DNA of 38,096 nucleotides from Thermomonospora catenispora (GTDB lineage: Bacteria; Actinomycetota; Actinomycetes; Streptosporangiales; Streptosporangiaceae): positions 1 through 38,096 of the forward strand of contig NZ_RRYT01000039.1 of the NCBI RefSeq assembly GCF_006363815.1. The letters run 5' to 3'. The translations under genes were made by a program, and so were the position numbers. This document shows, piece after piece, positions 1 through 7,638 of this stretch. How positions within the stretch are numbered: position 1 is the first letter of the stretch; each line of letters opens with the position of its first letter. The notes beneath the pieces were generated by a model that saw nothing but the letters and a program-made list of their open reading frames with translations, had not been told where the DNA came from and made no database searches.

Positions 1-407
1 GCGGCCGCTCCCGGCGCGCCCGAGACGGTCGGGCCGGCGGCCCGTCCCGTCGCGGCCTCCTCCCGGCCGGCCGCGGCCCGCCCGGTGGCCGACTCCATGC
101 CGTAGTAGCGGTAGAGCTGCTGCTCCTCGGCGGCGGACAGATGCCCCTTGGCGTCGACGTCCACGTGCGGGGCGTGCTTGATGAACTCCTTGTCGTATCC
201 GGCCTCGACGTGGTCGCGCACCCACTGGGCGCGGCTGGTCGGCACGAACGCCTCCTTGTTGCCGAACAGCCCGGTCTTCACGCACAGCCATTCGGGCCGA
301 CCGGTCTCGTCGTCGATGAAGACGTGTTTGACGTCGCCGACCTTGCTCCCGTGATTGTCGTAGAGCGGATGATCCAGCACCTGCCGGACCTGTTGCTCAG
401 TGATCAT
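1..407 (-). CDS. PRC-barrel domain protein, 3' end outside the window
   Basis: Reading the minus strand from the ATG at 407 gives an open frame of about 135 codons that runs off the left edge, so the C-terminus is missing. The N-terminal 75 residues have the PRC-barrel pattern of a small beta-barrel: VGDVKHVFIDDETGRPEW followed by VKTGLFG and an AFVP strand. An acidic linker and YRYYGM follow, then an Ala/Gly-rich stretch at the edge. Actinobacterial proteins of this type often carry a second stress-related domain (DUF2382) after the barrel; that part is not visible. A purine-rich AGGGGGT lies about 8 bases before the start. The function is not established; PRC-barrel proteins are often linked to RNA processing or general stress. 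The family call is fairly sure, the role is not. Confidence 0.75.
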   Translation of the reverse strand, partial: MITEQQVRQVLDHPLYDNHGSKVGDVKHVFIDDETGRPEWLCVKTGLFGNKEAFVPTSRAQWVRDHVEAGYDKEFIKHAPHVDVDAKGHLSAAEEQQLYRYYGMESATGRAAAGREEAATGRAAGPTVSGAPGAA

Positions 408-513
408 GAGGTACCCCCTTTTTCTCTGATCTGGAGTACCGCGATAAAACCGGAGGACTCGGGCGGCGACGGTAAATCCTTGGTCAAGCGGTGACGCGCC
501 CCCGGCGCCGGCC

Positions 514-825
514 TCAGCCGGCCGCCAGCCGCAGCAGCGCGGCGGTGCCCGCGGCGGCCGCCAGCGCCACCAGGAACGGGGCGCGCAGCAGCAGCGCGAC
601 CACCGCCGCGCCGAGCCCGGCCAGCCGGGGCGCGTCCAGCTCCAGCGCCCGGCCGTCGGCGAAGGTCTGCACCGCCACCAGCGCGGTCAGCAGCGCCACG
701 GGGACCAGCTCGGTGAAACGGCGCACCCGCGGATCGGCCAGCACCCGCTGGGGGACGATCAGCCCGGAGAGCTTCAGCGCATAACAGCCCAGCCCGGTGG
801 CCAGCACGGCGATCCAGACGGCCAT
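514..825 (-). CDS. azlD: AzlD family branched-chain amino acid exporter subunit
   Basis: This 103-residue, strongly hydrophobic protein has about three to four membrane segments (near residues 3-20, 40-57, 70-85 and 86-101). It matches the AzlD family in size, in the early YALKLSG stretch and in the RRFTELVPVALLTALV segment. AzlD is the small partner of AzlC in LIV-E type export of branched-chain amino acids and analogues such as azaleucine. The ATG at 825 begins only two bases after the azlC stop (828-830), so translation is probably coupled. It is the last gene of the minus-strand azl operon. Substrate specificity cannot be read from sequence. Confidence 0.85.
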   Translation of the reverse strand: MAVWIAVLATGLGCYALKLSGLIVPQRVLADPRVRRFTELVPVALLTALVAVQTFADGRALELDAPRLAGLGAAVVALLLRAPFLVALAAAAGTAALLRLAAG

Positions 826-827
826 CG

Positions 828-1568
828 TCAGTCCCCCTCCCGTTCCGCGGCGGGCCCGGTCTCGGCCGTCCCCGCGGCGCCGACCATCCCCGCCAGGGCC
901 GCCACCGCCGCCAGCATCACCGGCACCCCGGGCGGCAGCAGCGGGGTGGCGGCGACCGCGATCGCCATCGCCGCGAGCGCCACGCGCGCCTCGGCGCGCC
1001 CGGCGGTCAGCCTCGGCCACAGCAGTGCCAGGAACGCCGCCGGCCCCAGCACGTCCATCCCGAACGCCTTCGGGTCGCCGATGCGGGCCGCGCCCAGCGC
1101 GCCGCCGAGGGTGCTGAGGTTCCAGACCGCGTACAGGCTGATCGCGGTGGCCCAGAACCCGGCGCGCGCCGACCTGGGGTCGGGCTGCGCGGTCGCCACC
1201 GCCGTCGTCTCGTCGATCACCATGTGCGCGGTGAGCAGCCGACGACGCCCGCGCGCCCCCAGCAGCCCGGCCAGCCGCAGCCCGTACAGCCCGTTGCGGG
1301 CGCCCAGCAGCACCGCGCCGAGGGTGCCGGCGACCAGGTTGCCGCCGCCTCCGAGCACCCCGGCCAGTGCGAACTGCGACGCCCCGGTGAAGGCCAGCAG
1401 GCTGAGCGCGCACGCCTGCGCCGTCGACATCCCCGCGGTGACCGCCGCCGCGCCGAAGGCCAGCCCGGACAGGCCCACCGAGATCCCCACGCCCAGCCCG
1501 TCGCGGATCGCCGAGCGTCTCGCGGCGGGGTCGTGCCCGGCGTGCTCGGCGGCGTCCACGGCGGTCAT
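828..1568 (-). CDS. azlC: AzlC family branched-chain amino acid exporter, large subunit
   Basis: The product is a 246-residue polytopic membrane protein. It has the AzlC hallmarks: an early GLSGLAFGAAAVTAGMS segment, TGASQFALAGVLGGGG, GARNGLYGLRLA and HMVIDETTAVA. AzlC with AzlD exports branched-chain amino acids across the inner membrane. I place the start at the ATG at 1568 because it overlaps the upstream gene's stop as ATGA (1565-1568) and gives a normal family length. The frame stays open for 40 codons further upstream, but that part is basic, low in complexity and lies within the preceding gene. The gene is co-transcribed with azlD and a 92-codon ORF behind the leader described at 1844-2052. 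Confidence 0.9.
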   Translation of the reverse strand: MTAVDAAEHAGHDPAARRSAIRDGLGVGISVGLSGLAFGAAAVTAGMSTAQACALSLLAFTGASQFALAGVLGGGGNLVAGTLGAVLLGARNGLYGLRLAGLLGARGRRRLLTAHMVIDETTAVATAQPDPRSARAGFWATAISLYAVWNLSTLGGALGAARIGDPKAFGMDVLGPAAFLALLWPRLTAGRAEARVALAAMAIAVAATPLLPPGVPVMLAAVAALAGMVGAAGTAETGPAAEREGD

Positions 1569-1843
1569 CGGGCCTCCTCGGCGGTCTCCGGGCCGGCCTC
1601 GATCACGGCGTTCATGATGCGGCTCAGGCGTTCGACCCCGAGCGCCGGCGCCCGTCGCGCCGTCGTCTCCACGATCCGCCGTTCCCACCGGGGGGCGCGT
1701 CCGGCCGTTCCGCCGACCGGCTCGGGCCGCTGCGCCGCGTCCACCTCGTCGATGGCCGCCCTGGCCCGCTCCGACGATGCCGCCTCCGCGGCCAGGGGCG
1801 GCCGCACCGCGAGGGTGCCGCCGACCGCATCCGCCGTCGTCAT
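1565..1843 (-). CDS. Hypothetical 92-aa protein, first structural gene of the azl operon
   Basis: This short protein (MTTADAVGGTLAVRPP...) has no signal peptide or membrane segment and I do not recognise its family. It is alanine- and arginine-rich, with a likely helical C-terminal half containing WERRIVETTARRAPAL and VERLSRIMNAVIEAG. The start at 1843 is favoured by an AAGGAG ribosome site five bases upstream, one of the better ones in the window. Its stop overlaps the azlC start by four bases, so the two are translationally coupled. A role as a regulator or accessory of the exporter is only a guess from position. The long open frame upstream of 1843 is leader sequence, not coding. Confidence 0.6.
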   Translation of the reverse strand: MTTADAVGGTLAVRPPLAAEAASSERARAAIDEVDAAQRPEPVGGTAGRAPRWERRIVETTARRAPALGVERLSRIMNAVIEAGPETAEEAR

Positions 1844-1890
1844 GCCGTCTCCTTCACTCCGCGCGGGCCGGCGGAACAGGACGCCGGCCC

Positions 1891-1930
1891 GAAAAAGCAA
1901 AGAGCAGAGGCCCCGGCGGGGAACTCTGCT
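1891..1930 (-). terminator. Terminator-like hairpin in the azl operon leader (candidate attenuator)
   Basis: On the minus strand the 7-bp arms AGCAGAG (1924-1930) and CTCTGCT (1903-1909) enclose an inner CCCC/GGGG pairing with a 3-base loop. They are followed at once by the T-rich tract CTTTGCTTTTTC (1891-1902). This is the form of an intrinsic terminator. It lies about 48 bases upstream of the first structural gene's start and downstream of a 20-codon reading frame, so it would act as a conditional terminator inside the leader. An alternative view is that it simply ends transcripts from the toxin/antitoxin pair further upstream. Confidence 0.6.
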
Positions 1931-1935
1931 CGGTC

Positions 1936-1983
1936 GGCTCCGGGATCGTCGCTCAGGAGAGGTCGACCGGCCCGCCCGGAGCC
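1936..1983 (-). promoter_or_regulatory. Long-range stem in the azl leader
   Basis: On the minus strand GGCTCCGGG (1975-1983) lies inside the 20-codon leader frame. It is perfectly complementary to CCCGGAGCC (1936-1944) just after that frame, a 9-bp stem around a 30-base loop. The overlapping 6-bp pairing CGGTCG/CGACCG is an alternative. The bases CTCTCCT at the end of the leader frame could also pair, with one mismatch, with the 5' arm of the terminator at 1924-1930. Such mutually exclusive pairings are typical of ribosome-controlled attenuators; the pairing scheme itself is my inference. Confidence 0.4.
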
Positions 1984-2015
1984 GGCCCGCCGAACCCGAT
2001 GCGGCGTCGATCCAC
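1953..2015 (-). CDS. Candidate 20-aa leader peptide of the azl operon
   Basis: A GTG at 2015 opens a 20-codon frame reading MDRRRIGFGGPAPGGPVDLS and ending in TGA at 1953. Codons 3-5 are three arginines in a row (CGA CGC CGC); the rest is rich in Gly and Pro. There is no ribosome binding site. Instead the hexamer TAGGCT ends seven bases before the GTG, so the transcript would begin at or next to the start codon. The frame ends inside the loop of the leader stem and before the terminator hairpin at 1891-1930. I infer a regulatory leader peptide; translation is not demonstrated. Confidence 0.45.
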   Translation of the reverse strand: MDRRRIGFGGPAPGGPVDLS

Positions 2016-2022
2016 GGGCCCC

Positions 2023-2052
2023 AGCCTAGGCGTCTTCCCAAGTGTCCGCCAA
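2023..2052 (-). promoter_or_regulatory. Predicted azl operon promoter
   Basis: Reading the minus strand, a -35-like TTGGCG (2047-2052) and a -10 TAGGCT (2023-2028) are separated by 18 bases. The expected transcription start coincides with the GTG at 2015. The same TAGGCT hexamer sits six bases before the starts of the Lon-domain gene (9346) and the trpM-position ORF (31130), which supports its use as a -10 element in this genome. Confidence 0.5.
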
Positions 2053-2111
2053 CTTCGTGGCGTTCTGTCCCGTTCCCCGACCGTTCGCGGGGGCCGGTCC
2101 CGTTCACGGAA

Positions 2112-2165
2112 CACGCCCGTCTGGTCGGTCCGGCCGTGCGGTGCCGGATCGACCAGACGGGCGTG
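2112..2165. repeat. Very long perfect hairpin between the MazF-like gene and the azl leader
   Basis: Two 16-base arms (2112-2127 and 2150-2165, beginning CACGCCCGTC and ending GACGGGCGTG) are perfect inverted copies. The hairpin continues inward through one G-T pair and another perfect 6-bp pair (TCCGGC/GCCGGA), giving about 23 paired positions with an 8-base loop. There is no T tract on either side. It lies 160 bases beyond the toxin gene stop and about 60 bases upstream of the azl promoter. It may be a U-less terminator for the toxin/antitoxin transcript, or a protein-binding site. The rest of 2053-2324 shows no gene that I can support. Confidence 0.6.
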
Positions 2166-2324
2166 GTCGCCGCGGCCCGCCCGCCGTGGACCGGCCGCCA
2201 TGGCCCGCCCGGGTGCCGCGGGCGGCGTCGGGACCGCCGCATCCGGTCCCGCCCGTGCGGACGGGACGTCGCGGGTCCGCCGACCGGTCCGGGCCGGAGC
2301 CTGGCCGGCCGGCGCGGCGGGAGG

Positions 2325-2630
2325 TCAGTCGCGGATGCCGAACAGCAGTCGTAGGGCGATCTCCATGTGGTCCAGGACCGGCTGCTCGACGTCGCCGATG
2401 TGCTCGATGAAGCGCTTGGGGGAGAACGGGCCCACGTCGTAGACCGCCGCGATGCCCTTCACGGGGGTGTCGATGCGGACGCTCAAGACCGTTTCGGGGA
2501 CCTCTCCGGGGTCCTTGATCGGCACCACCTGGATGCCGCGCAGATGCGGGATGAACACGTCGTCGAGGACGACGATGCCCGTCCGCTCGCGGTTGACGGT
2601 CTGCAGTCGCCACACCTGGCCGCGCTTCAC
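2325..2630 (-). CDS. Type II toxin of the MazF/PemK family
   Basis: The 101-residue product begins MKRGQVWRL, the usual opening of MazF/PemK mRNA interferases, followed by the strands GIVVLDD and GIQVVPIKD. MazF toxins cleave mRNA in the cytoplasm and are blocked by a co-encoded antitoxin. The start is the GTG at 2630, which overlaps the antitoxin stop as GTGA (2627-2630). The order antitoxin then toxin, the coupling, and the size all fit a type II module. The central and C-terminal sequence is divergent from textbook MazF, so the cleavage site cannot be predicted and activity is not assured. Confidence 0.75.
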   Translation of the reverse strand: MKRGQVWRLQTVNRERTGIVVLDDVFIPHLRGIQVVPIKDPGEVPETVLSVRIDTPVKGIAAVYDVGPFSPKRFIEHIGDVEQPVLDHMEIALRLLFGIRD

Positions 2631-2869
2631 GCCGCACCCGCGGCGGCGCCCCAGAAATCCGGGTCGCGGTCGGCCTCCACGGTGTCCAGCCAGTCGTCGT
2701 CGTTCAGCGCGCCCGCCCGGCCGAGCTGAGCCAGGGCGTCCTCCAGCAGCGCCTTGCGCACCGACTCGCCGATGAACAGCGACCTGGACACGCCGATCCG
2801 CTTGACGTGCGCATCCAGCATGCGCAGCTGAGCCGTGGGCAGTGACACGTTGATCCGCTCAGTCGCCAT
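2627..2869 (-). CDS. Ribbon-helix-helix antitoxin
   Basis: The 80-residue product starts MATERINVSLPTAQLRML, the beta strand and first helix of a ribbon-helix-helix DNA-binding fold, followed by GVSRSLFIGESVRKALLED as the second helix. The C-terminal part (DDWLDTVEADRDPDFWG) is acidic and aromatic, suited to wrapping a toxin. I choose the ATG at 2869 rather than the in-frame GTG at 2890. The hexamer TAGTGT (2877-2882) ends seven bases before the ATG, a leaderless arrangement, and the GTG lies inside the operator palindrome. Proteins of this class repress their own promoter, alone and with the toxin. Confidence 0.8.
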   Translation of the reverse strand: MATERINVSLPTAQLRMLDAHVKRIGVSRSLFIGESVRKALLEDALAQLGRAGALNDDDWLDTVEADRDPDFWGAAAGAA

Positions 2870-2876
2870 GTCCACA

Positions 2877-2916
2877 ACACTAATACACACTGAGCGTGTG
2901 TATCGCCGGTGTGTAC
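2877..2916 (-). promoter_or_regulatory. Autoregulatory operator and promoter of the toxin/antitoxin pair
   Basis: The plus strand carries ATACACAC (2883-2890), five bases, then the exact inverse GTGTGTAT (2896-2903), followed by a third half-site GTGTGTA at 2910-2916. The palindrome abuts the putative -10 hexamer TAGTGT (2877-2882, minus strand), so a protein bound there would cover the -10/-35 spacer. Ribbon-helix-helix antitoxins bind such repeated short half-sites. The architecture is visible; the binding is inferred. Confidence 0.6.
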
Positions 2917-3049
2917 GGCTGAACGGCCGGGTTTTTCTGTGACTTGGGACACAATGGGTGGAAGGCGTGCGATGTCGCAGTTAAAACCGACTGTTATGCG
3001 GCAAAACGGGCATCCGGAGTGTCGGGCGGCGGGCGGGGTCGGAGGGCGT

Positions 3050-3143
3050 TAGGCTCGCATCCACGCGTCGTCCCGGCCGCTGAACCGGGGCGGCCGCATC
3101 CTCCCTCGGTTCGGTTCGGGCGACACGTGCCCGCGGGCACGTG
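3050..3143 (+). promoter_or_regulatory. dnaE upstream region with a 20-bp perfect palindrome
   Basis: A possible -10 TAGGCT lies at 3050-3055, without a convincing -35. Further on, 3124-3143 is a perfect 20-bp palindrome (half-site CACGTGCCCG). It ends 16 bases before the AGGAGG ribosome site (3160-3165), which is 10 bases before the dnaE start. The palindrome could be an operator or an RNA hairpin in the leader. The rest of 2917-3049 contains an AT-rich patch (2985-3010) but no gene that I can support. Confidence 0.5.
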
Positions 3144-3175
3144 CGCGGTCGCATGCACTAGGAGGCGCAGCGGGC

Positions 3176-6100
3176 ATGAGCGACTCGTTCGTACATCTCC
3201 ACGTACACACCGAGTACTCCATGCTCGACGGCGCGGCCCGGCTCCAGCAGATGTTCGCCGAGGTCGAGCGGCAGAAGATGCCGGCGGTCGCGATGACCGA
3301 CCACGGCAACATGCACGGCGCCTACGACTTCTGGAAGCACGCCAAGGACGTCGGCGTCACCCCGGTCATCGGGATCGAGGCGTACATGGCGCCCGCGTCG
3401 CGCTTCCACAAAAAGAAGGTGCAGTGGGGTGAGCCCTCCCAGAAGCGCGACGACGTCTCCGGCGGCGGCCTGATCAACCACATGACGCTGTGGGCGCGCA
3501 ACAAGACCGGCCTGCACAACCTGTTCAAGCTGTCCTCGCGGTCCTACACCGAGGGGTTCGTCTTCAAGTACCCCCGCATGGACGAGGAGCTGCTGGCCGA
3601 GCACGCCGAGGGCGTGATGGCCACCACCGGCTGCCCGTCCGGCAAGATCCAGACCCGGCTGCGGCTGGGGCAGTTCGACGAGGCGCTCAAGGCCGCGGCC
3701 ACCTTCCAGGAGATCTTCGGCAAGGAGAACTACTTCCTGGAGCTGATGGACCACGGCCTGGAGATCGAGCGCCGGGTCCGCGACGGGCTGCTGGAGATCG
3801 GCAAGAGGCTGGGCATCCCCCCCGTCGTCACCAACGACTCGCACTACACCCACGAGTCCGAGGCGGCCGCGCACGACGCGCTGCTGTGCGTGCAGGTGGG
3901 CAAGCAGCTGTCGGACCCCGACCGGTTCCGCTTCGACGGGTCCGGCTACTACCTCAAGAGCGCCGAGGAGATGTACTCGATCGACACCTCCGACGTGTGG
4001 ATCGAGGGCTGCAAGAACACCCTGCTGATCGCCGAGCGGGTCGACCCGACGGGCTTCTTCGAGCACCGGAACCTGATGCCGCGCTTCCCGGTCCCCGAGG
4101 GCGAGACCGAGGCCTCCTGGTTCCGCAAGGAGGTCATGCGCGGCATGGAGCGCCGGTTCCCCGACGGGTACGACGAGGCGCACCGCAAGCAGGTCGAGTA
4201 CGAGATCGAGATCATCACCCAGATGGGGTTCCCCGGCTACTTCCTGGTGGTCGCGGACTTCATCATGTGGGCCAAGAACAACGGCATCGCGGTCGGCCCG
4301 GGCCGCGGATCGGCCGCCGGCTCGCTGGCCGCCTACGCCCTGGGCATCACCGACCTGGACCCGCTGCAGCACGGGCTGATCTTCGAGCGGTTCCTCAACC
4401 CCGAGCGCGTCTCGATGCCCGACATCGACGTGGACTTCGACGAGCGCCGGCGGGGCGATGTGATCCGCTACGTCACCGAGAAGTGGGGCGCCGACAAGGT
4501 CGCCATGATCGCCACGTTCGGCACCATCAAGGCCAAGGCGGCGGTCAAGGACGCCGGGCGGGTCCTGGGCTTCCCCTACGCGCTGGGGGACCGGATCTCC
4601 AAGGCGTTCCCGCCCGCGGTGATGGGCAAGGAGATCCCGCTGTCGGCGATCTTCGACGAGAAGCACCCCCGGCACGCCGAGGCCGGCGAGCTGCGCAAGC
4701 TGTACGCCGAGGACGGCGACGTCAAGCAGGTCCTGGACCTGGCGCAGGGCCTGGAGGGGCTGATCCGGCAGTGGGGCGTGCACGCGGCCGGTGTGATCAT
4801 GTCCTCCGAGCCGCTGACCGAGCACATCCCGATCATGCGCCGGGACAGCGACGGGGCGATCATCACGCAGTTCGACTACCCGACCTGCGAGACGCTCGGC
4901 CTGCTGAAGATGGACTTCCTGGGCCTGCGCAACCTCACGATCATGGACGACGCCCTGAAGGCCATCAAGGCCAACAAGGGCGTCGAGATCGACCTGCTCA
5001 AGCTGCCGCTGGACGACAAGAAGACCTTCGAGCTGCTGTCCCGCGGCGACACGCTGGGGGTGTTCCAGCTGGACGGCGGGCCGATGCGGTCGCTGCTGCG
5101 GATGATGAAGCCGGACAACTTCGAGGACATCTCCGCCGTCCTGGCGCTGTACCGGCCCGGCCCGATGGGCGCCAACTCCCACATCAACTACGCCCTGCGC
5201 AAGAACGGCCAGCAGGAGATCACCCCGATCCACCCCGAGCTGGAGGAGCCGCTCAAGGAGATCCTCGACACCACCTACGGCCTGATCGTCTACCAGGAGC
5301 AGGTCATGGCCATCGCGCAGAAGGTCGCCGGGTACACCCTCGGCGGCGCCGACCTGCTGCGCCGCGCCATGGGCAAGAAGAAGAAGGCCGAACTGGACCG
5401 GCAGTTCGAGTTCTTCGAGAAGGGCATGAAGAAGAACGGCTACTCCGACGAGGCCATCAAGGCCTTGTGGGACATCCTGCTGCCGTTCTCCGACTACGCC
5501 TTCAACAAGGCCCACACCGCCGGGTACGGGCTGGTGTCGTACTGGACCGCCTACCTGAAGGCCAACTACCCGGCCGAGTACATGGCCGCGCTGCTGACGT
5601 CCGTCAAGGACGACAAGGACAAGAGCGCCCTGTACCTCAACGAGTGCCGCCGGATGGGGGTCACCGTCCTGCCGCCGGACGTCAACGAGTCCGACGCCGA
5701 CTTCACCCCCAAGGGCGACAGCGAGGTCCGCTTCGGCCTGTCGGCCATCCGCAACGTCGGCGAGAACGTGGTGGAGGCCATCATCGCCGCCCGCCGTCAG
5801 AAGGGCGCCTTCACCGACTTCAACGACTTCCTCAACAAGGTGCCCGCCCAGGTCTGCAACAAGCGGGTGGTGGAGTCGCTGATCAAGGCCGGCGCGTTCG
5901 ACAGCCTCGGGCACAAGCGCAAGTCGCTGCTGATGATCCACGAGCAGGCCATCGACGCGGTCATCGACATCAAGCGCAAGGAGGCGATCGGCCAGGACTC
6001 GCTGTTCGGCTCGCTCGAGGAGAGCGGCGACGGGAGCGCGTTCTCGGTCGCCATCCCCGACGGGGAGGAGTGGGACAAGACCACCAAGCTGTCCTTCGAG

Positions 6101-6715
6101 CGCGAGATGCTCGGCCTGTACGTCTCCGACCACCCGCTGCTGGGGGTGGAGCACATCCTGGCCAGGGAGGCCGACACCCCCATCGCCTCGCTCACCGGCG
6201 ACGGCGACTCCGACCGGCCCGACGGGCAGGTCGTCACCGTCGCCGGCCTGCTGTCGGGCCTGCAGCGCAAGGTCACCAAGCAGGGCAACTCGTGGGCGAT
6301 GTTCCAGCTGGAGGACCTGGGCGGCTCCATCGAGGTGATGTGCTTCCCCTCGACCTACCAGCTGTGCTCCACGCTGCTGGTCGAGGACGCCATCCTGGTG
6401 GTCAAGGGCCGGCTGGACCGACGCGAGGACGTCGCCAAGCTCATCGCGATGGAGATCACCCAGCCCGACCTGACGGTGAGCGACTCGGGCACGCCGCTGG
6501 AGGTCGCCATGCCGATCGGCCGGGTCACCCCTCCGGTGGTGGAGCGGCTCAAGGAGGTGCTGAGCACCCACCCCGGCTCCAACGAGGTGCATCTGCACCT
6601 GCAGGACGGGCCGCGCACCACGGTGGTCAAGCTGGACGACTCGCTGCGGGTGCAGCCCTCGCCGGCCCTGATGGGGGATCTCAAGCAGCTGCTCGGGCCG
6701 TCCTGCCTGCTGTGA
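3176..6715 (+). CDS. dnaE: DNA polymerase III alpha subunit (DnaE1 type)
   Basis: This 1179-residue protein is the replicative polymerase. The PHP domain is at the N-terminus with an intact metal-binding start (H7, H9 and H11 in [13 protein letters not shown], then MTDHGNMHG and NDSHYT). In mycobacterial DnaE1 this domain is the proofreading exonuclease. The palm domain contains [11 protein letters not shown] and the catalytic aspartates D416 and D418 ([11 protein letters not shown]), with the third at D580 ([11 protein letters not shown]). Helix-hairpin-helix motifs follow, then an OB domain near residues 1020-1075 ([18 protein letters not shown]). Length is normal for DnaE1. The start ATG is preceded by AGGAGG. 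It appears to be a single-gene transcript ended by the hairpin at 6734-6773. Confidence 0.97.
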   Translation: MSDSFVHLHVHTEYSMLDGAARLQQMFAEVERQKMPAVAMTDHGNMHGAYDFWKHAKDVGVTPVIGIEAYMAPASRFHKKKVQWGEPSQKRDDVSGGGLINHMTLWARNKTGLHNLFKLSSRSYTEGFVFKYPRMDEELLAEHAEGVMATTGCPSGKIQTRLRLGQFDEALKAAATFQEIFGKENYFLELMDHGLEIERRVRDGLLEIGKRLGIPPVVTNDSHYTHESEAAAHDALLCVQVGKQLSDPDRFRFDGSGYYLKSAEEMYSIDTSDVWIEGCKNTLLIAERVDPTGFFEHRNLMPRFPVPEGETEASWFRKEVMRGMERRFPDGYDEAHRKQVEYEIEIITQMGFPGYFLVVADFIMWAKNNGIAVGPGRGSAAGSLAAYALGITDLDPLQHGLIFERFLNPERVSMPDIDVDFDERRRGDVIRYVTEKWGADKVAMIATFGTIKAKAAVKDAGRVLGFPYALGDRISKAFPPAVMGKEIPLSAIFDEKHPRHAEAGELRKLYAEDGDVKQVLDLAQGLEGLIRQWGVHAAGVIMSSEPLTEHIPIMRRDSDGAIITQFDYPTCETLGLLKMDFLGLRNLTIMDDALKAIKANKGVEIDLLKLPLDDKKTFELLSRGDTLGVFQLDGGPMRSLLRMMKPDNFEDISAVLALYRPGPMGANSHINYALRKNGQQEITPIHPELEEPLKEILDTTYGLIVYQEQVMAIAQKVAGYTLGGADLLRRAMGKKKKAELDRQFEFFEKGMKKNGYSDEAIKALWDILLPFSDYAFNKAHTAGYGLVSYWTAYLKANYPAEYMAALLTSVKDDKDKSALYLNECRRMGVTVLPPDVNESDADFTPKGDSEVRFGLSAIRNVGENVVEAIIAARRQKGAFTDFNDFLNKVPAQVCNKRVVESLIKAGAFDSLGHKRKSLLMIHEQAIDAVIDIKRKEAIGQDSLFGSLEESGDGSAFSVAIPDGEEWDKTTKLSFEREMLGLYVSDHPLLGVEHILAREADTPIASLTGDGDSDRPDGQVVTVAGLLSGLQRKVTKQGNSWAMFQLEDLGGSIEVMCFPSTYQLCSTLLVEDAILVVKGRLDRREDVAKLIAMEITQPDLTVSDSGTPLEVAMPIGRVTPPVVERLKEVLSTHPGSNEVHLHLQDGPRTTVVKLDDSLRVQPSPALMGDLKQLLGPSCLL

Positions 6716-6733
6716 GGGTCCGGTGGGCGCGCG

Positions 6734-6773
6734 GGTCCCGCCCCGCTCCGTTCCGTCCGGGCGGGGCGGGACC
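6734..6773. terminator. Bidirectional terminator hairpin between dnaE and the DUF6882-like gene
   Basis: Two perfect 13-base arms (GGTCCCGCCCCGC at 6734-6746 and its inverse at 6761-6773) enclose a 14-base loop. The hairpin lies between two convergent genes, 18 bases after the dnaE stop and 23 bases from the stop of the minus-strand gene. It has no T run, as is common for actinobacterial terminators. Confidence 0.7.
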
Positions 6774-6796
6774 GCGCCCGGACGGACGGGGCCGCC

Positions 6797-7537
6797 TCAC
6801 GCCTGTGCGGAGGCCCGGTCGCCTTGGTCGGCGGCCGGCTGAGCGGTCCAGCCCGTCAGCCGCCCGTGCTCGTCGAAGGTCGCGCGGGCGAGGCCGCCGC
6901 CGGGCAGCCGGGCCTCCAGCCCGTCGGGCGTCTCCCGGTACGGCACCCGGTGATGGCTCAGCAGCCGGGCCAGGGTGAGCCGCGGGTCGTGCGGGAACAG
7001 CGTGACGGCGTTGACCACCAGCCGCGGCACGGGGATGACGTCCCAGCCCGCCCGCGGGGCCTGCGGGTCGTCGACGTGCAGGTACGCCGACCCGCCGTCG
7101 TATCCGGCGCCGATGTAGCCGCCTCCGCCCAGCAGCCCTCCGGCCACCACCGCGATCAGCTCGCCGCCGTGCCCGGCCGGGCCGTCGTACCAGGACAGAT
7201 CGATCTCGGGGGTGACCAGCTCCGGCACGCCGAGCCGCTCGCCGATCTCGCGCACCGGAAGGGTCGGCCGCACCGCCGGGTGGTCCTCGCCGAACTGCGG
7301 ATTGGCCCACCCCCACAGCCAGGTCTGCTCGCGCACCGCGTAGCTCCCCAGCAGCGACACCCGCACCGTGACGCCGCCGCTGGAGTAGGTCCGGGCGGTC
7401 AGGTCGGCGGTCCAGTCCTCGCGCGGCAGGAACTCCGCCAGCGTCTCTTGCTGCTGCAGGACCACCGCGGCCAGGGCCGCGCCGAGACGGTGGAAGGCGG
7501 GGCTGAACCCGGCCTGCGTCGAGGTGGGGGCGGACAT
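6797..7537 (-). CDS. DUF6882-like hypothetical protein
   Basis: The 246-residue soluble protein has no signal peptide or membrane segment. The segment VRVSLLGSYAVREQTWLWGWANPQF resembles DUF6882 proteins, where a WGWAN motif follows a beta strand. Similar proteins in actinobacteria have no known function. A glycine cluster near residue 135 (GGLLGGGGYIGAGYDGG) and a C-terminal half with LPGGGLARATFDEHGRLTGW suggest beta-rich repeats. The ATG at 7537 has no ribosome site, but TAATGT ends six bases before it, so it is probably leaderless. Family assignment is from memory of the motif only. Confidence 0.6.
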   Translation of the reverse strand: MSAPTSTQAGFSPAFHRLGAALAAVVLQQQETLAEFLPREDWTADLTARTYSSGGVTVRVSLLGSYAVREQTWLWGWANPQFGEDHPAVRPTLPVREIGERLGVPELVTPEIDLSWYDGPAGHGGELIAVVAGGLLGGGGYIGAGYDGGSAYLHVDDPQAPRAGWDVIPVPRLVVNAVTLFPHDPRLTLARLLSHHRVPYRETPDGLEARLPGGGLARATFDEHGRLTGWTAQPAADQGDRASAQA

Positions 7538-7543
7538 GTCCGC

Positions 7544-7549
7544 ACATTA
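7544..7549 (-). promoter_or_regulatory. Leaderless -10 element of the DUF6882-like gene
   Basis: TAATGT on the minus strand is separated from the ATG at 7537 by six bases (GCGGAC), placing the transcript start at the start codon. No Shine-Dalgarno sequence lies between. Confidence 0.5.
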
Positions 7550-7638
7550 TCTCAGGGCGGGCGGCGCCCCGCCGCCCGCTCGGTCGCGGGGCGCGGGGGA
7601 GGAGGGCCGATACCCTTCCTCTCAGGGGGACACGCGAT

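Noticed and set aside
1844-2052. Known riboswitch (TPP, SAM, cobalamin, glycine, ydaO) or T-box in the azl leader
   Set aside because: None of the conserved core sequences was recognised; a leader-peptide attenuator fits better.
3158-6598. 1146-codon open frame on the minus strand opposite dnaE
   Set aside because: It is the antisense shadow of a high-GC gene; its composition (Val/Leu/Gln/Asp/His repeats) has no domain, and dnaE is unambiguous.
3490-6978. 1162-codon plus-strand frame overlapping dnaE
   Set aside because: Arg/Gly/Pro/Ala-rich shifted-frame shadow of dnaE with no ribosome site or motif.
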